Positions 39,518-50,805 of a DNA stretch of 64,000 nt are shown here, piece by piece. Within the stretch, counting starts at the first letter, position 1. Each line of letters opens with the position of its first letter. The stretch covers positions 124,001-188,000 of the forward strand of contig NZ_JAUFQF010000004.1 of the NCBI RefSeq assembly GCF_030409635.1, read 5' to 3'. The notes under the pieces are model-generated. The model had not been told where the DNA came from. It ran no database searches and saw only the letters and a list, made by a program, of their open reading frames with translations. Made by a program: the position numbers and the translations under genes. The DNA comes from Vibrio agarivorans (GTDB taxonomy: Bacteria > Pseudomonadota > Gammaproteobacteria > Enterobacterales > Vibrionaceae).

Positions 39518-40554
39518 TGCGCATCTTTGCAGACCGACTAGCAGAGCAACTGAGCAAAAACCTGAGCTCGGTTTACCTCATCTTTGGCAACGAGCCGTTG
39601 TTGCTACACGAATCTCGCCTTGCGATTGCTGAACAGGCTAAAAAGCAGGGCTTTGAGGAGCGCCATCGCTTTTCTATTGATAATCAAACCGACTGGAACG
39701 CCATTTTTGATTGCTTTCAGGCTATGAGCCTTTTCTCTAGCCAGCAAATTGTTGAACTGGAAGTCGGTGAAAATGGCGTGAACGCGGCTCAAGGTAAAGA
39801 GTTGCTTGAACTCTCTGCGCACCTCAACCCCGACACAATTCTGGTAGTTGTTGGCGGCAAACTGACAAAAGCACAAGAAAACAGCAAATGGTTTAAAGCT
39901 CTCTCGTCGCTAGGTACTTGGGTCAACTGCTTAACCCCTGATATCAGTCGTTTACCGCAATTTGTACGCCAACGCTGCCAAAAACTCGGCCTAAAGCCAG
40001 ACGAAGAGTCTTTGCAAATGCTGGCTCAATGGCATGAAGGTAACTTACTAGCTTTAACACAGAGTTTAGAAAAACTGGCGTTGCAATACCCCGATGGGCA
40101 ATTGAGCTTAGTACGTATTGAGCAATCTCTCAGCCGCCATAACCACTTTACGGTGTTTCATTGGATTGACGCGCTACTCGCTGGCAAAGCCAATCGCGCC
40201 CAGCGTATATTGCGCCAACTTGAAGCGGAAGGTGTTGAAGGGGTGATCATTGCCCGCTCATTGCAAAAAGAACTCAAGCTACTGATTCAATTGCACGGTG
40301 AAATGCAGCAGGCTTCAATGGCGCAAGCCTTCGAGAAACACCGAATTTGGCAATCAAAACGCCCACTCTACTCTGCCGCACTGCAACGACTCGACAATCA
40401 AGCGCTACACTATTGTTGGTCACTGCTAGCTGATACCGAAGTCATGCTGAAAACTCAGTACGAGCAACCTGTGTGGCCAATGATCCAGCAATTAGGGCTG
40501 ACTTTGTGCGCACCGCAGGCCACATTCCCTGTAGCCGCGCGCCGCACACAATAA
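39517..40554 (+). CDS. holA: DNA polymerase III delta subunit
   Basis: The delta subunit of the clamp loader, which opens the beta clamp. It has 345 residues with the AAA+-like N-terminal fold (YLIFGNEPLLLHES) and the C-terminal collar domain. It follows lptE with a one-base overlap, the same order as in E. coli. Confidence 0.97.
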   Translation: MRIFADRLAEQLSKNLSSVYLIFGNEPLLLHESRLAIAEQAKKQGFEERHRFSIDNQTDWNAIFDCFQAMSLFSSQQIVELEVGENGVNAAQGKELLELSAHLNPDTILVVVGGKLTKAQENSKWFKALSSLGTWVNCLTPDISRLPQFVRQRCQKLGLKPDEESLQMLAQWHEGNLLALTQSLEKLALQYPDGQLSLVRIEQSLSRHNHFTVFHWIDALLAGKANRAQRILRQLEAEGVEGVIIARSLQKELKLLIQLHGEMQQASMAQAFEKHRIWQSKRPLYSAALQRLDNQALHYCWSLLADTEVMLKTQYEQPVWPMIQQLGLTLCAPQATFPVAARRTQ

Positions 40555-40606
40555 AAGCGTGTTATACTCCGCGCCTATTTTTAAACAGTACATTGAGGAT
40601 ACCACC

Positions 40607-40924
40607 TTGCTACGTGAAGAATTGCGAGATTTTCTCGCTGACAAAGCCGATGATATGAAAGCAGAAGACATCACTCTGTTGGACGTGACAGGTAAATCCA
40701 GTGTGACCGATTTCATGGTGATCTGTACTGGCACATCAAAACGCCACGTATCATCTATCGCTGAACATGTCGCAAGCGAAATCAAGAAAGTTGGTATGGA
40801 GCCTCTAGGCATTGATGGACAAGCTGAGGGTGAGTGGGTTGTCCTTGATATGGGCGATGCTATGTTGCACGTCATGCAGGAAGAACACCGCGAACTGTAT
40901 CAACTTGAAAAGCTTTGGAACTAA
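40607..40924 (+). CDS. rsfS: Ribosome silencing factor RsfS
   Basis: Binds L14 of the large subunit and blocks subunit joining in stationary phase. It has 105 residues from TTG 40607, the usual length, with GAGGA upstream; an in-frame ATG at 40559 would add 16 residues not found in the family. The conserved VTDFMVICTGTSKRHV and HVMQEEHRELYQLEKLW segments are present. It lies 3 bp before rlmH. Confidence 0.96.
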   Translation: MLREELRDFLADKADDMKAEDITLLDVTGKSSVTDFMVICTGTSKRHVSSIAEHVASEIKKVGMEPLGIDGQAEGEWVVLDMGDAMLHVMQEEHRELYQLEKLWN

Positions 40925-40927
40925 CCC

Positions 40928-41398
40928 ATGAAGCTACAACTCGTTGCCGTTGGCACAAAAATGCCCAAGTGGGTTGAAGAGGGCTTTCAAGAGTATAAGC
41001 GCCGCTTTCCTCACGATATGCCACTTGAACTTGTCGAAGTGCCAGCCGGAAAACGCGGAAAAAACGCCGACATTGCAAGAATTCTGCAAAAAGAAGGCGA
41101 AGCGATGCTGGCAGCCGTGCCAAAAGGCAGCCGTATCGTTACTCTAGATATTCCCGGTAAGCGTTGGGATACAGGGCAGTTAGCTGAGCAATTAGACGCT
41201 TGGAAATTAGATGGACGCGATGTGTCTATACTGATCGGCGGGCCAGAAGGCCTAGCCCCTGCATGTAAAGCCGCCGCTGACCAAAGCTGGTCACTTTCAG
41301 CACTGACTTTGCCACACCCTATGGTGCGCGTAATTATGGCAGAGGCGCTATATCGTGCATGGAGTGTCACGGCCAACCACCCTTACCACCGCGAATAA
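40928..41398 (+). CDS. rlmH: 23S rRNA pseudouridine-1915 N3-methyltransferase RlmH
   Basis: An SPOUT-family SAM methyltransferase acting on helix 69 of 23S rRNA in 70S ribosomes. It has 156 residues with the SAM-binding knot segments ILIGGPEGL and [21 protein letters not shown] at the C-terminus. It immediately follows rsfS. Confidence 0.98.
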   Translation: MKLQLVAVGTKMPKWVEEGFQEYKRRFPHDMPLELVEVPAGKRGKNADIARILQKEGEAMLAAVPKGSRIVTLDIPGKRWDTGQLAEQLDAWKLDGRDVSILIGGPEGLAPACKAAADQSWSLSALTLPHPMVRVIMAEALYRAWSVTANHPYHRE

Positions 41399-41434
41399 TC
41401 CATTACGTGGGTTTAGTATTTGAGATGTGTGTAG

Positions 41435-43321
41435 ATGTTGCGTAAGCGTAGCAAAATTAGAGATTATCGTGAGGAGTCACGCCTATTTAAGGTGCGTGCC
41501 GTCTTCGCATTTGTCGGAATCATTGCCCTAATGTGTTTGTTGCTGGGCAACCTCTACCACATTCAAGTCAATCAATACCAAGACTATAAAACCCGCTCAA
41601 ACGACAACCGCATCAAAGTGGTTCCAATCGCACCTAACCGTGGTCTTATTTATGACCGTAACGGGGTGTTGCTTGCTGAAAACCGCCCGGTATTCAATCT
41701 GGAGATCATCCCAGAGCAAGTAAAAGACATGCAAGCGACCATCGAAGGTTTGCGTAATATACTCGTGATCAGTGATGAACGCGTTGAGCGTTTTGAACGT
41801 GATCGCCGCCGTACCCGACGTTTTAATGCGATACCACTGCTCACACAGCTCAGTGAAGAAGAAGTCGCCACCTTCGCTGTCCACCAGCACAAATTCCCTG
41901 GCGTTAACGTCAACGCTACGCTCAAGCGCCACTACCCTTATGGCGAAATCCTAACGCATGTGATTGGCTACGTATCTCGCATTAACGACAGAGATATGGA
42001 TCGCCTGATCCGTGAAGAAAAAGACGCCAACTATCAGGCCACTCGTGATATCGGTAAGCTCGGCATTGAGCGCTATTACGAAGATATGTTGCATGGCACT
42101 GCTGGCTACCAAGAAGTCGAAGTTAACAGCCGTGGCCGAGTTATCCGTACCCTAAAATACGTGCCGCCAACGCCGGGTAAAGACATTGTTTTAAACCTAG
42201 ATATCCGCCTGCAAACCTATCTGTTTAACCTTCTTGATGGTCGTCGTGGATCTGCCGTGATTCTTGACCCTGAAGATAATGGCGTTTTAGGCATGGTCTC
42301 AAGCCCAAGTTACGACCCAAATGCGTTTGTGCATGGTATTTCAGGTAAAGCGTATCGCGCGCTGCTCAATGACAAAAACCGTCCACTGGTGAACCGTGCT
42401 ACTTTGGGTATTTACCCTCCCGCTTCCACCATTAAGCCTTTCTTAGCGGTAGCTGCACTGCAAGAAGAGGTGATTACGACGAGAACCACGCGAAACGACC
42501 CAGGCTATTGGCGTATTCCAAACTCCAACACTCGTCCTTTCCGTGACTGGTTGCGCTGGGGACACGGCAAAGTAGACGTGGTGAAATCGATTGAAGAGTC
42601 AGTGGATACTTTCTACTATCAAATCGCTTATGATATGGGCATTGATCGCATCTCCAAGTGGATGAAAATGTTTGGCTTTGGTGATTTTACCGGTATCGAT
42701 ATTCACGAAGAGAGTAAGGCAAATATGCCAACGCGTGAATGGAAGATGGCGCGTCATAAAACACCTTGGTACCAAGGGGATACCATTCCTGTTGGTATCG
42801 GACAAGGCTACTGGACAGCTACGCCGATGCAATTAGCGAAAGCCACATCAGTACTTGTACACCGCGGTGAAGTGATTGCACCGCACCTACTTCGTGCCAC
42901 CATTGATAACGGTGAACGTTTTGAGCGCCAAGAGCTTGCTGAAATCGAGACGTTCCCACCGATTACTGATGTCCCGAACAAGTACTGGGATGTTGCCTTT
43001 AAAGGTATGTACTTAGTCAATCATGGTGGTCGCGGTACTGCACGGCGTGCATTTGCCAACATGGATTACAAAACGGCGGGTAAATCCGGAACAGCACAGG
43101 TGTTCGGCCTAGCCGAAGAAGAAGAGTATGATGCCGATGAAGTTGCAGAACACTTACGTGACCACGCGCTTTATACTGGTTTTGCCCCACTTGATAATCC
43201 AGAAATCATCGTAACCGTCGTTCTGGAAAATGCCGGGGGCGGTTCAAGTAATGGCGGTCCAGTTGTACGAGATATCTTTGATAAAGTGTTGATGTCGCCT
43301 GAAGAGGAAGCAGTCAAATGA
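41435..43321 (+). CDS. mrdA: Penicillin-binding protein 2
   Basis: The elongasome transpeptidase. It has 628 residues: one N-terminal membrane helix (about 22-42), a dimerisation/pedestal domain, and a transpeptidase domain with SxxK at S331-K334 (PPASTIKP) and KSGTAQ further on. The stop overlaps the rodA start (43318-43321), so the pair are translationally coupled. Confidence 0.98.
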   Translation: MLRKRSKIRDYREESRLFKVRAVFAFVGIIALMCLLLGNLYHIQVNQYQDYKTRSNDNRIKVVPIAPNRGLIYDRNGVLLAENRPVFNLEIIPEQVKDMQATIEGLRNILVISDERVERFERDRRRTRRFNAIPLLTQLSEEEVATFAVHQHKFPGVNVNATLKRHYPYGEILTHVIGYVSRINDRDMDRLIREEKDANYQATRDIGKLGIERYYEDMLHGTAGYQEVEVNSRGRVIRTLKYVPPTPGKDIVLNLDIRLQTYLFNLLDGRRGSAVILDPEDNGVLGMVSSPSYDPNAFVHGISGKAYRALLNDKNRPLVNRATLGIYPPASTIKPFLAVAALQEEVITTRTTRNDPGYWRIPNSNTRPFRDWLRWGHGKVDVVKSIEESVDTFYYQIAYDMGIDRISKWMKMFGFGDFTGIDIHEESKANMPTREWKMARHKTPWYQGDTIPVGIGQGYWTATPMQLAKATSVLVHRGEVIAPHLLRATIDNGERFERQELAEIETFPPITDVPNKYWDVAFKGMYLVNHGGRGTARRAFANMDYKTAGKSGTAQVFGLAEEEEYDADEVAEHLRDHALYTGFAPLDNPEIIVTVVLENAGGGSSNGGPVVRDIFDKVLMSPEEEAVK

Positions 43322-44439
43322 AACTAGACCCTTCAACCGGTCAAAACCGTGCCTTCTTCCAACGCCTCCATATCGACCTACCACTATTGCTGGGCATTCT
43401 CGCGCTGATGGGCTTTGGCCTAGTCGTGATGTATAGCGCCAGCGGCCAAGATGTCGGCATGATGGACAGACAAGCCATGCGTATGGTGCTCTCTATTGTC
43501 GTGATGGTTGTGCTTGCCCAAATACCGCCTCGCACCTACGAAACCCTTGCCCCTATCATGTTCTTCTGTGGGTTAGGGTTGCTGCTTGGGGTGCTATTTT
43601 TTGGTGAAGCCTCTAAAGGTGCTCAGCGCTGGCTGAACCTTGGCTTTGTCCGCTTCCAGCCATCGGAGCTGATGAAGCTCGCGGTGCCTCTAATGGTGGC
43701 ACGCTATATCGGTAAAGGCACACTGCCCCCAACATTTCAGACCCTAGTGATGTCGTTGGTTATGGTGATAGTACCAACCATCTTGATTGCTAAACAGCCC
43801 GACCTTGGCACATCAATCCTTATTGCAGCATCCGGCATTTTCGTTATTTTCCTCGCAGGCATAAGCTGGAGGATCATCATTGCTGCCGTGGTGGGTGTCG
43901 GTGCGTTCGTTCCAATTCTCTGGTTCTTCTTGATGCGTGAGTATCAAAAAGTGCGGGTAAGAACACTGTTTAACCCTGAATCTGACCCACTTGGGGCGGG
44001 CTATCATATTATCCAGAGTAAGATCGCCATCGGCTCTGGGGGCATTTCTGGCAAAGGTTGGTTGCAAGGCACTCAGTCACAACTTGAGTTTCTTCCTGAG
44101 CGTCATACCGACTTCATCTTTGCTGTTATTGCCGAAGAGTGGGGAATGATTGGAATCTTAGCCCTGTTCGCACTCTACCTTTATATCATTGGCCGTGGGC
44201 TGTATCTCGCAAGTCACGCGCAAACCGCTTTTGGTCGAATGATGGCTGGCAGTATCGTGCTGAGCTTCTTCGTCTATGTATTTGTCAATATCGGCATGGT
44301 CAGTGGCATCTTGCCCGTTGTTGGCGTGCCCCTCCCTCTAATAAGCTATGGCGGTACATCCATGGTGACACTAATGGCAGGCTTTGGCATCTTGATGTCG
44401 ATTCACACTCACCGAAAAGCATTCTCTAAGGCGTCTTAG
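43318..44439 (+). CDS. mrdB: Rod-shape SEDS glycosyltransferase RodA (MrdB)
   Basis: A SEDS-family peptidoglycan polymerase with about ten membrane helices, partner of PBP2. It has 373 residues, with the family block [19 protein letters not shown] and the C-terminal [15 protein letters not shown]. It overlaps mrdA by 4 bp and precedes rlpA by one base. Confidence 0.98.
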   Translation: MKLDPSTGQNRAFFQRLHIDLPLLLGILALMGFGLVVMYSASGQDVGMMDRQAMRMVLSIVVMVVLAQIPPRTYETLAPIMFFCGLGLLLGVLFFGEASKGAQRWLNLGFVRFQPSELMKLAVPLMVARYIGKGTLPPTFQTLVMSLVMVIVPTILIAKQPDLGTSILIAASGIFVIFLAGISWRIIIAAVVGVGAFVPILWFFLMREYQKVRVRTLFNPESDPLGAGYHIIQSKIAIGSGGISGKGWLQGTQSQLEFLPERHTDFIFAVIAEEWGMIGILALFALYLYIIGRGLYLASHAQTAFGRMMAGSIVLSFFVYVFVNIGMVSGILPVVGVPLPLISYGGTSMVTLMAGFGILMSIHTHRKAFSKAS

Positions 44440-44440
44440 T

Positions 44441-45232
44441 ATGAAATTGAACCGTAAACTGTGTTTATTAGGCTTAGTTACTGGCCTGCTATTTGGTTGT
44501 TCAAGCCCTGATGGTGAGCGCTATGACTTAGAAGATGATGTGCCACCTCAGACACCCATTTCTGTAGACCACATTGAAGGGATTACTCCTCGCTATGAGC
44601 CATACAGCCTTGGGGGCAACAAAGACTACACACTACGTGGTCAAGACTACACGATTGTCAAAGACGCCAAAGGCTTTACAGAGAAAGGCAAAGCCTCGTG
44701 GTATGGAAAGAAATTTCACGGCCATTTGACCTCCAATGGCGAGATCTACGACATGTACTCCATGACAGCGGCGCATAAAACGCTACCACTGCCAAGCTAT
44801 GTCAAAGTGACCAATGTCGACAACGGCAAGCAAACGATTGTAAGGGTCAATGACCGTGGCCCTTTTCACGAAGGGCGCATTATCGATTTAAGCTACGCCG
44901 CTGCCCATAAACTTGGCGTCGTTCAATCGGGTGTGGCGAATGTTGAAATTGAGGTCATTACCGTAGAAAAGCCACAAAGCAGCGCAGGTCAAAAATCACA
45001 CCCTAAGTACATTATTCAGGTGGCCAGCTCACAGCATAAAGATCGCTCTGAAGCTCTCGCCAAGCAGTTAAGCAAAGATCTAGGTGTAGAGAGCTTTGTC
45101 CAGCCTGCAAACAATGTTTATAGAATTCTTCTTGGCCCTTTTGCCGATTATGATGACACCCAGGCAACCTTGTCTGAGATTAAAGGCTCTGGTCACAGCT
45201 CAGCCTTTATTCGCAAACACACTGCCCAATAA
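44441..45232 (+). CDS. rlpA: Septal-ring lytic transglycosylase RlpA
   Basis: An outer-membrane lipoprotein acting on denuded glycans. It has 263 residues with lipobox LFGC (C20), a double-psi beta-barrel domain (GKASWYGKKFHGHLTSNGEIYDM ... VRVNDRGPF, about 85-175) and a C-terminal SPOR domain (YIIQVASSQHKDRSEALAKQL). It lies between rodA and dacA as in many gammaproteobacteria. Confidence 0.96.
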   Translation: MKLNRKLCLLGLVTGLLFGCSSPDGERYDLEDDVPPQTPISVDHIEGITPRYEPYSLGGNKDYTLRGQDYTIVKDAKGFTEKGKASWYGKKFHGHLTSNGEIYDMYSMTAAHKTLPLPSYVKVTNVDNGKQTIVRVNDRGPFHEGRIIDLSYAAAHKLGVVQSGVANVEIEVITVEKPQSSAGQKSHPKYIIQVASSQHKDRSEALAKQLSKDLGVESFVQPANNVYRILLGPFADYDDTQATLSEIKGSGHSSAFIRKHTAQ

Positions 45233-45261
45233 AAACGAAAAAACAACACTATCAGAATATT

Positions 45262-46440
45262 ATGATCAATCTCTCTCTAAAGCCTTCGCTCAATAAGGCT
45301 TTGCTCGCCTCTATGGCAGCGCTATTCGCCTCTTTTTCTGCCAACGCTAGTATCGTTCCAAGCCCACCGGCCGTCGCGGCAAAGGGGTACGTTTTAATGG
45401 ACTATCATACCGGCGAACTGCTCGCGGCAAGTAACGAAAACACTCGCCTGTCGCCAGCCAGCTTGACTAAAATGATGACCAGCTATGTGATTGGTCAAGA
45501 GGTCAAAGCGGGTAACGTCTCTCTCGATGACGATGTCACCATCAGTAAAAATGCCTGGGCTCGCAACTTCCCTGGCTCCTCAAAGATGTTCTTAGAAGTG
45601 GGTAAAACCGTTAAGCTTGAGGAGCTCAACAAAGGCATCATTATTCAATCAGGCAACGACGCTTGTGTAGCAGCCGCTGAACACATCGCAGGCTCTGAAG
45701 GCGCATTTGTTGACCTAATGAATGGCTGGGCTCAGCATCTTGGCATGACCAACTCGCACTACGGAAATGTGCACGGCCTCGACAACCCTGAGCTTTACTC
45801 AACGCCTTACGATCTCGCGCTATTAGGCCAAGCCTTAATCCGCGATGTACCAGAAGAGTATCGCGTCTACTCAAATAAGTCGTTTACCTACAATGGTATT
45901 ACCCAGCACAACCGTAACGGGTTGTTGTGGGATAAGAACATGAATGTCGACGGCATCAAAACCGGTTACACCCGTAACGCGGGCTACAACTTAGTCAGCT
46001 CGGCAACTCAAGGCGAAATGCGCTTGATTGCGGTTGTCATGGGAACAAAGAACCCAGATGCACGTAAATCGGAAAGTAAAAAACTCCTTAGTTATGGCTT
46101 CCGCTTCTTCGAAACCGTTGCGCCAAATACGGCAGGTGAAGTATTCGCAACCGAAAAAGTCTGGATGGCGGATAAGCCAACCATCAACCTTGGCGTAGAC
46201 GAAGATACTTTTGTCACTTTACCTCGTGGTAGTGCAGACCAACTTACGGCAAACTTCGTCTTAGACCAAGAGCTGCAAGCACCTATTGAGAAAGGCCAAA
46301 AAGTCGGTACGCTATACTATGACTTAGAGGGCGAAAACATCGCGCAGTACTCACTAGTGGCACTGGAGTCGGTTCAAGAAGGTAGCCTATTTAGCCGCAT
46401 GTGGGATTACATTGTCATGCTTGTGAATAGCTGGTTCTAA
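45262..46440 (+). CDS. dacA: D-alanyl-D-alanine carboxypeptidase (PBP5)
   Basis: Trims pentapeptides in the periplasm. It has 392 residues with a signal peptide ending near ANA (about 29), SxxK at S67-K70 (SPASLTKMM), SGN in IIQSGNDACVA and KTG in IKTGYTRNAGYN. The C-terminal domain ends in an amphipathic membrane anchor (SRMWDYIVMLVNSWF). Confidence 0.98.
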   Translation: MINLSLKPSLNKALLASMAALFASFSANASIVPSPPAVAAKGYVLMDYHTGELLAASNENTRLSPASLTKMMTSYVIGQEVKAGNVSLDDDVTISKNAWARNFPGSSKMFLEVGKTVKLEELNKGIIIQSGNDACVAAAEHIAGSEGAFVDLMNGWAQHLGMTNSHYGNVHGLDNPELYSTPYDLALLGQALIRDVPEEYRVYSNKSFTYNGITQHNRNGLLWDKNMNVDGIKTGYTRNAGYNLVSSATQGEMRLIAVVMGTKNPDARKSESKKLLSYGFRFFETVAPNTAGEVFATEKVWMADKPTINLGVDEDTFVTLPRGSADQLTANFVLDQELQAPIEKGQKVGTLYYDLEGENIAQYSLVALESVQEGSLFSRMWDYIVMLVNSWF

Positions 46441-46526
46441 CTCGCAGACACACTCAACCTTGAGATTGTTCGGGAATGGCAGTACTATTCGTGCCCATTC
46501 CTGTACCAGAGATTTTGGAGTTTACT

Positions 46527-46805
46527 ATGCTGACGATTAACTCAGACGCAAAATTGAAAGACTTGCTTGAGTTCCCATGTTCATTTACCTACAAGGTCAT
46601 GGGTTACGCTAAGCCAGAACTGCCAGAGAAAGTGCTTGAGGTGATTCAACGCCACGCACCTGGTGATTACAGCCCAGTAGTGAAGCCAAGTGCAAAGGGC
46701 AACTACCACTCTGTGTCTATCAACATCACTGCGACCTCTATCGAGCAGGTTGAAACCTTATACAAAGAGCTAGGCGAGATTGATATCGTTCGTATGGTTC
46801 TGTAA
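46527..46805 (+). CDS. ybeD: YbeD/DUF493 family protein
   Basis: A small cytosolic ACT-like protein of 92 residues with the family signature [25 protein letters not shown] and [17 protein letters not shown]. It sits between dacA and lipB in many Enterobacterales and Vibrio; the precise role is unknown. ATG 46527 has GGAG 6 nt upstream. A terminator follows. Confidence 0.93.
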   Translation: MLTINSDAKLKDLLEFPCSFTYKVMGYAKPELPEKVLEVIQRHAPGDYSPVVKPSAKGNYHSVSINITATSIEQVETLYKELGEIDIVRMVL

Positions 46806-46829
46806 AAAGTTTAAGTTTTAAATTTTTTT

Positions 46830-46858
46830 TGAAAGCAGCCTTAGGCTGCTTTTTTATT
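46830..46858 (+). terminator. Terminator of ybeD
   Basis: AAAGCAGCC and GGCTGCTTT around a TTA loop (46832-46852), then a run of T. Confidence 0.93.
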
Positions 46859-46983
46859 ATTTATCAGATAGATAGCTAAAAATGAATTTTAGCTAAGTTA
46901 AAAACCTGTCATCAAAATGTAGTTTAGCAGCCCTTTCCTGTTTATAATCCTATTCGAAGTTTGTATAGGATCATGGAACTAAG

Positions 46984-47637
46984 ATGGAAAATAGACTGAT
47001 TGTCAGACACTTAGGTCGCCAAGACTACCAACCTGTATGGCAAGCAATGCATGACTTTACCGATACTCGCGATGAGAATACGGTTGATGAGGTGTGGCTT
47101 GTTGAACACAACCCCGTTTTTACGCAGGGTCAGGCTGGGAAACAAGAGCACCTACTCAACACTGGAGATATACCAGTGGTACAAAGTGATCGCGGCGGTC
47201 AAGTTACCTACCATGGTCCCGGTCAATTAGTCGCTTACGTATTGATTAATCTGCGCCGAAAAAATATCGGTGTGCGAGATTTAGTCACCCATATCGAGAA
47301 CACGGTGATCAATACACTCAAACGCTTTGATGTCGAGTCCGCAGCACGCCCTGATGCTCCAGGTGTCTATGTCGACAATCGCAAGATCTGCTCACTCGGT
47401 CTGCGCATTCGTCGCGGCTGCTCTTTCCATGGGCTCGCTCTCAACATCAATATGGACCTTACCCCCTTCCTACGCATCAATCCTTGTGGTTATGCTGGCA
47501 TGGAAATGGTTCAGCTGAATGACCTCACCTCAACAACACAATTAAAACAAGTCCAGTCACCTTTAATCGAAGAACTCGTTGCATTGTTAGATTACCAAGA
47601 CATCGAGTTTGTTACGGAAGCGGTAGAACATGAGTAA
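46984..47637 (+). CDS. lipB: Octanoyltransferase LipB
   Basis: Transfers octanoyl from acyl carrier protein to lipoate-dependent apoproteins. It has 217 residues with the [17 protein letters not shown] motif, the catalytic cysteine in INPCGYAGM and the conserved lysine in [16 protein letters not shown]. Its end overlaps lipA by 8 bp. Confidence 0.98.
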   Translation: MENRLIVRHLGRQDYQPVWQAMHDFTDTRDENTVDEVWLVEHNPVFTQGQAGKQEHLLNTGDIPVVQSDRGGQVTYHGPGQLVAYVLINLRRKNIGVRDLVTHIENTVINTLKRFDVESAARPDAPGVYVDNRKICSLGLRIRRGCSFHGLALNINMDLTPFLRINPCGYAGMEMVQLNDLTSTTQLKQVQSPLIEELVALLDYQDIEFVTEAVEHE

Positions 47638-48595
47638 ACCAATCCAAATGGAAAAAGGCGTCAAATATCGTGACGCAGATAAAATGGCGCTTATTCCAGT
47701 TAAGAATATGCCTACAGAGCAAAAAGAAGTGCTACGTAAGCCTGACTGGATGAAAATCAAGTTGCCATCAGACAGCCAGCGTATTCAAGATATTAAGTCG
47801 GCGATGCGCAAGAACAACCTTCACTCGGTATGTGAAGAGGCCTCTTGCCCTAACCTAGCAGAGTGTTTTAACCACGGTACGGCGACCTTTATGATTCTTG
47901 GTGCCATCTGTACTCGTCGTTGCCCTTTCTGTGACGTAGCTCATGGCCGCCCGGTTGCACCAGAAACGGATGAACCACAAAAGCTCGCGAAAACAATCGC
48001 AGATATGAAGCTGAAATACGTCGTAGTGACATCAGTTGACCGTGACGATCTTCGTGATGGTGGTGCGAAGCATTTCGCAGATTGTAATCGTGAGATCCGC
48101 GCACTCAACCCGAGCATCAAGATTGAAACACTTGTGCCTGATTTCCGTGGCCGTATGGATGTCGCACTTGAGCTGCTGAAAGATAACCCGCCAGATGTGT
48201 TCAACCACAACCTTGAGACAGCCCCGCGTCTTTACCGTAAAGCTCGTCCGGGCGCAAACTACAAGTGGTCTTTACAACTGCTTCAGAAATTCAAACAGCA
48301 GCACCCAACGGTGCCGACCAAATCTGGACTGATGATGGGCCTTGGTGAAACAAAAGAAGAAATCGTTGAAGTACTCAAAGATCTTCGTGCACATGGCGTG
48401 ACTATGTTGACCTTAGGTCAATACCTTGCCCCAAGCCGTCACCACTTGCCAGTTGAACGCTACGTGCCGCCTGAAGAGTTTGATGAGCTCAAAGAGATTG
48501 CACTCGAGCTAGGCTTTACTCACGCTGCATGTGGACCATTTGTTCGCTCGTCATACCATGCCGATATGCAAGCGCAAGGTATTGAAGTGAAATAG
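47630..48595 (+). CDS. lipA: Lipoyl synthase LipA
   Basis: A radical-SAM enzyme inserting two sulfurs into octanoyl groups. It has 321 residues. The auxiliary cluster motif is [12 protein letters not shown] and the radical-SAM motif CTRRCPFC. It overlaps lipB, so the two steps of lipoate assembly are co-translated. Confidence 0.99.
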   Translation: MSKPIQMEKGVKYRDADKMALIPVKNMPTEQKEVLRKPDWMKIKLPSDSQRIQDIKSAMRKNNLHSVCEEASCPNLAECFNHGTATFMILGAICTRRCPFCDVAHGRPVAPETDEPQKLAKTIADMKLKYVVVTSVDRDDLRDGGAKHFADCNREIRALNPSIKIETLVPDFRGRMDVALELLKDNPPDVFNHNLETAPRLYRKARPGANYKWSLQLLQKFKQQHPTVPTKSGLMMGLGETKEEIVEVLKDLRAHGVTMLTLGQYLAPSRHHLPVERYVPPEEFDELKEIALELGFTHAACGPFVRSSYHADMQAQGIEVK

Positions 48596-48610
48596 CATCA
48601 CACTCTCCTG

Positions 48611-48642
48611 AAAAGGTTGGCTTTCAATGTCAACCTTTTTTA
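48611..48642 (+). terminator. Terminator of lipA
   Basis: AAAAGGTTG pairs with CAACCTTTT around an 11-nt middle, ending in T; it lies between lipA and the convergent MFS gene. Confidence 0.8.
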
Positions 48643-49830
48643 TGAGTGGGAGAGCTCTGACTGAGCAGGTTGCTTCACCAAGCTAAAACACAGAACAAAC
48701 AGCAGAGCTATCAACGGAAGCGACCCAAGCAAGACACCAAACCATGCCCCCTGCTGCCAGCAATAGATCAGCCAAAAACCGCCTAAACTTCCCCCTACAT
48801 AATAATGAACTAAGTAAAGTGCAACTGCTGTCGCTTTGCCAGTTGAAGCCTTCTTGCTGGTCCAAGCGTACGCTAGAGTATGGGTAAAAAATGCGCCAAA
48901 GCTGATCAGCAACAGTCCCAATACCATCGCAGAAATAGACTCTATATAAGCGATAACAATGCCCACTAGCATCAACAAAGTCCCTAGCCCTATCCCCATG
49001 CTAGTACTCCCTCGCCATTTTGACGACAAGCTCGAACTGAACGTGCCTGCCAGGTAACACAAGAAAATCATACTCGCGATCCCCACAGGCAAGTTATGTG
49101 GTTCAGCCACAAGACGAAAGCCCATTACAGTGTATAAGTTAACAAACAAGGCAAAGTTAATGCCGCCAATGAGCATCGCTATCCACAGTGGCTTGTTGTG
49201 AAAATGCCTTAATACAGCACGGTTATGATGCCTTAGAAGCCCCGCTTTCGGTTTGAAATACTGTTGTTTAGGCAAACAATACATCACAAAAATAGCGCCC
49301 AGAAGGGTAAAGAGAGCCATCACACCTACCGCCACTTGCCAGCGCCCTACTTCAAGCAAAAGCCCTCCAAATAAACGACCACAAATTCCACCAACTGAGT
49401 TCGCCGCTACATAGATAGCGATAGCATGAGTAAAGGCTTTATCACTTAACTCTTCGACTAAATACGCCACACCAACCGCTAGGTAACCCGCAAGACACAG
49501 CCCTAAAATCGCTCGCGCAAGTATCAGCAAAACCAAGCTGTCAGACAGGAGCATCAACGCACTCACGACAGGCAACGAAAACAAGCTCATTAGCATCACT
49601 TGTCGCCGTCCTTGCCTCTCAGAATAGACCGCCCAAGGAATCAAGCTCACTGAGAGAACCAGAGAGGTGATGGCAAACACCCAATTGATTTGAAATGCAG
49701 TCGCAGAGAACTCGAGCGCGAGCTGAGGCAGCATCGGTTGAAACAAGTACAAGTTACAAAAGATAAGAAACGCCCCAAGGGCGAGGCTGAAGGTGATGCG
49801 ATAGTAAGGCTTAGACTGATATTCAACCAT
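48640..49830 (-). CDS. MFS transporter, YnfM-like
   Basis: A major facilitator with about twelve membrane segments and 396 residues. It resembles E. coli YnfM (FCNLYLFQPMLPQLALEF near the start, SVGGICGRLFGG and LAGTFSSSLSSKWRG further in). It is divergent from a LysR regulator, as ynfM is from ynfL. The substrate is unknown; drug or arabinose-type efflux is the usual family guess. ATG 49830 is preferred over the longest frame start at 49860. Confidence 0.85.
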   Translation of the reverse strand: MVEYQSKPYYRITFSLALGAFLIFCNLYLFQPMLPQLALEFSATAFQINWVFAITSLVLSVSLIPWAVYSERQGRRQVMLMSLFSLPVVSALMLLSDSLVLLILARAILGLCLAGYLAVGVAYLVEELSDKAFTHAIAIYVAANSVGGICGRLFGGLLLEVGRWQVAVGVMALFTLLGAIFVMYCLPKQQYFKPKAGLLRHHNRAVLRHFHNKPLWIAMLIGGINFALFVNLYTVMGFRLVAEPHNLPVGIASMIFLCYLAGTFSSSLSSKWRGSTSMGIGLGTLLMLVGIVIAYIESISAMVLGLLLISFGAFFTHTLAYAWTSKKASTGKATAVALYLVHYYVGGSLGGFWLIYCWQQGAWFGVLLGSLPLIALLFVLCFSLVKQPAQSELSHS

Positions 49831-49934
49831 GAGAAACTCACACCTGTTATTGCAGAACATGTGACCAATCTAGCAACCAAAATGAAATTAATTAAATATA
49901 TTAAAACTATCTCTTGTATATAATTTTGATATCC

Positions 49935-50804
49935 ATGAACGCTAACTATCTCAAGCACTTTGTTGCTGTCGCCGAACATGGCAGCTTCACCCAAGCCGCC
50001 CATACCCTGAATATCGCACAGCCTCCCTTGAGCATATCAATAAAAAAACTAGAGCAAGATCTTGGGTTGACGCTATTCCTTCGTAAAGGAAGACAGGTCT
50101 CTCTAACATTAGAGGGTGAAGTGCTCTACAAACATGCGAAACAGGTTCAACAGTCGCTTGAAGACACGAAAACAGCGATGGAAGAGCTCAGAGGCTTAGA
50201 CAAGGGAGAAGTTCGGTTAGGCGTTCCGAGTATGATGGGATCCTACTATTTCCCGGAAATCTTAATGGCCTTCAAGAGTCGATACCCTAACTTAAAACTT
50301 ACGGTGATCAATGCGGGCACACGTTCTATTCGTCAAATGCTGCTCGATGGAACACTCGATATCGGGGTAATCAACCACTATACCGAAGCAGAGACTCTCG
50401 AAACTGACCATCTCCTCACATCAAATATGGTGGCAGCGGTTGGAAAACAGCACCCACTGGCACAACACTCGACTATCAGCTTAAAAGAGTTCTTTCAACA
50501 TGAGCTAGTGTTGTTTGAAGCTGGGTATTTTCATCGAGACTTTATCGAGAAGAAGGCGCAAGAGTATGGTATGCCTATGCATTTCTCATTTGAAACTAAC
50601 CTGTTACCACTCATTCTGAGCATCGTCAAAAATGAGTTTGCCATTACCGCCCTACTCGATATGGTGACGGACTATGAAAAAGACGTTGTCGCTATCCCAT
50701 TTGATGAAAGTGTTGAGCTTAATCTAGCCCTTGCTTGGCGCAAGAATGGCTATCTCTCTATTGCACATAGAACGTTTATTGAGTTTGTAAAACAGAACCG
50801 CTAG
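49935..50804 (+). CDS. LysR-family regulator
   Basis: A 289-residue LysR-type activator/repressor with the N-terminal winged helix (YLKHFVAVAEHGSFTQAAHTLNIAQPPLSISIKKLEQDLG) and a type 2 periplasmic-binding-like effector domain. It is divergent from the MFS gene, which it probably controls from the roughly 100-bp gap between them. The effector is unknown. ATG 49935 aligns with the usual LysR start. Confidence 0.9.
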   Translation: MNANYLKHFVAVAEHGSFTQAAHTLNIAQPPLSISIKKLEQDLGLTLFLRKGRQVSLTLEGEVLYKHAKQVQQSLEDTKTAMEELRGLDKGEVRLGVPSMMGSYYFPEILMAFKSRYPNLKLTVINAGTRSIRQMLLDGTLDIGVINHYTEAETLETDHLLTSNMVAAVGKQHPLAQHSTISLKEFFQHELVLFEAGYFHRDFIEKKAQEYGMPMHFSFETNLLPLILSIVKNEFAITALLDMVTDYEKDVVAIPFDESVELNLALAWRKNGYLSIAHRTFIEFVKQNR

Positions 50805-50805
50805 A

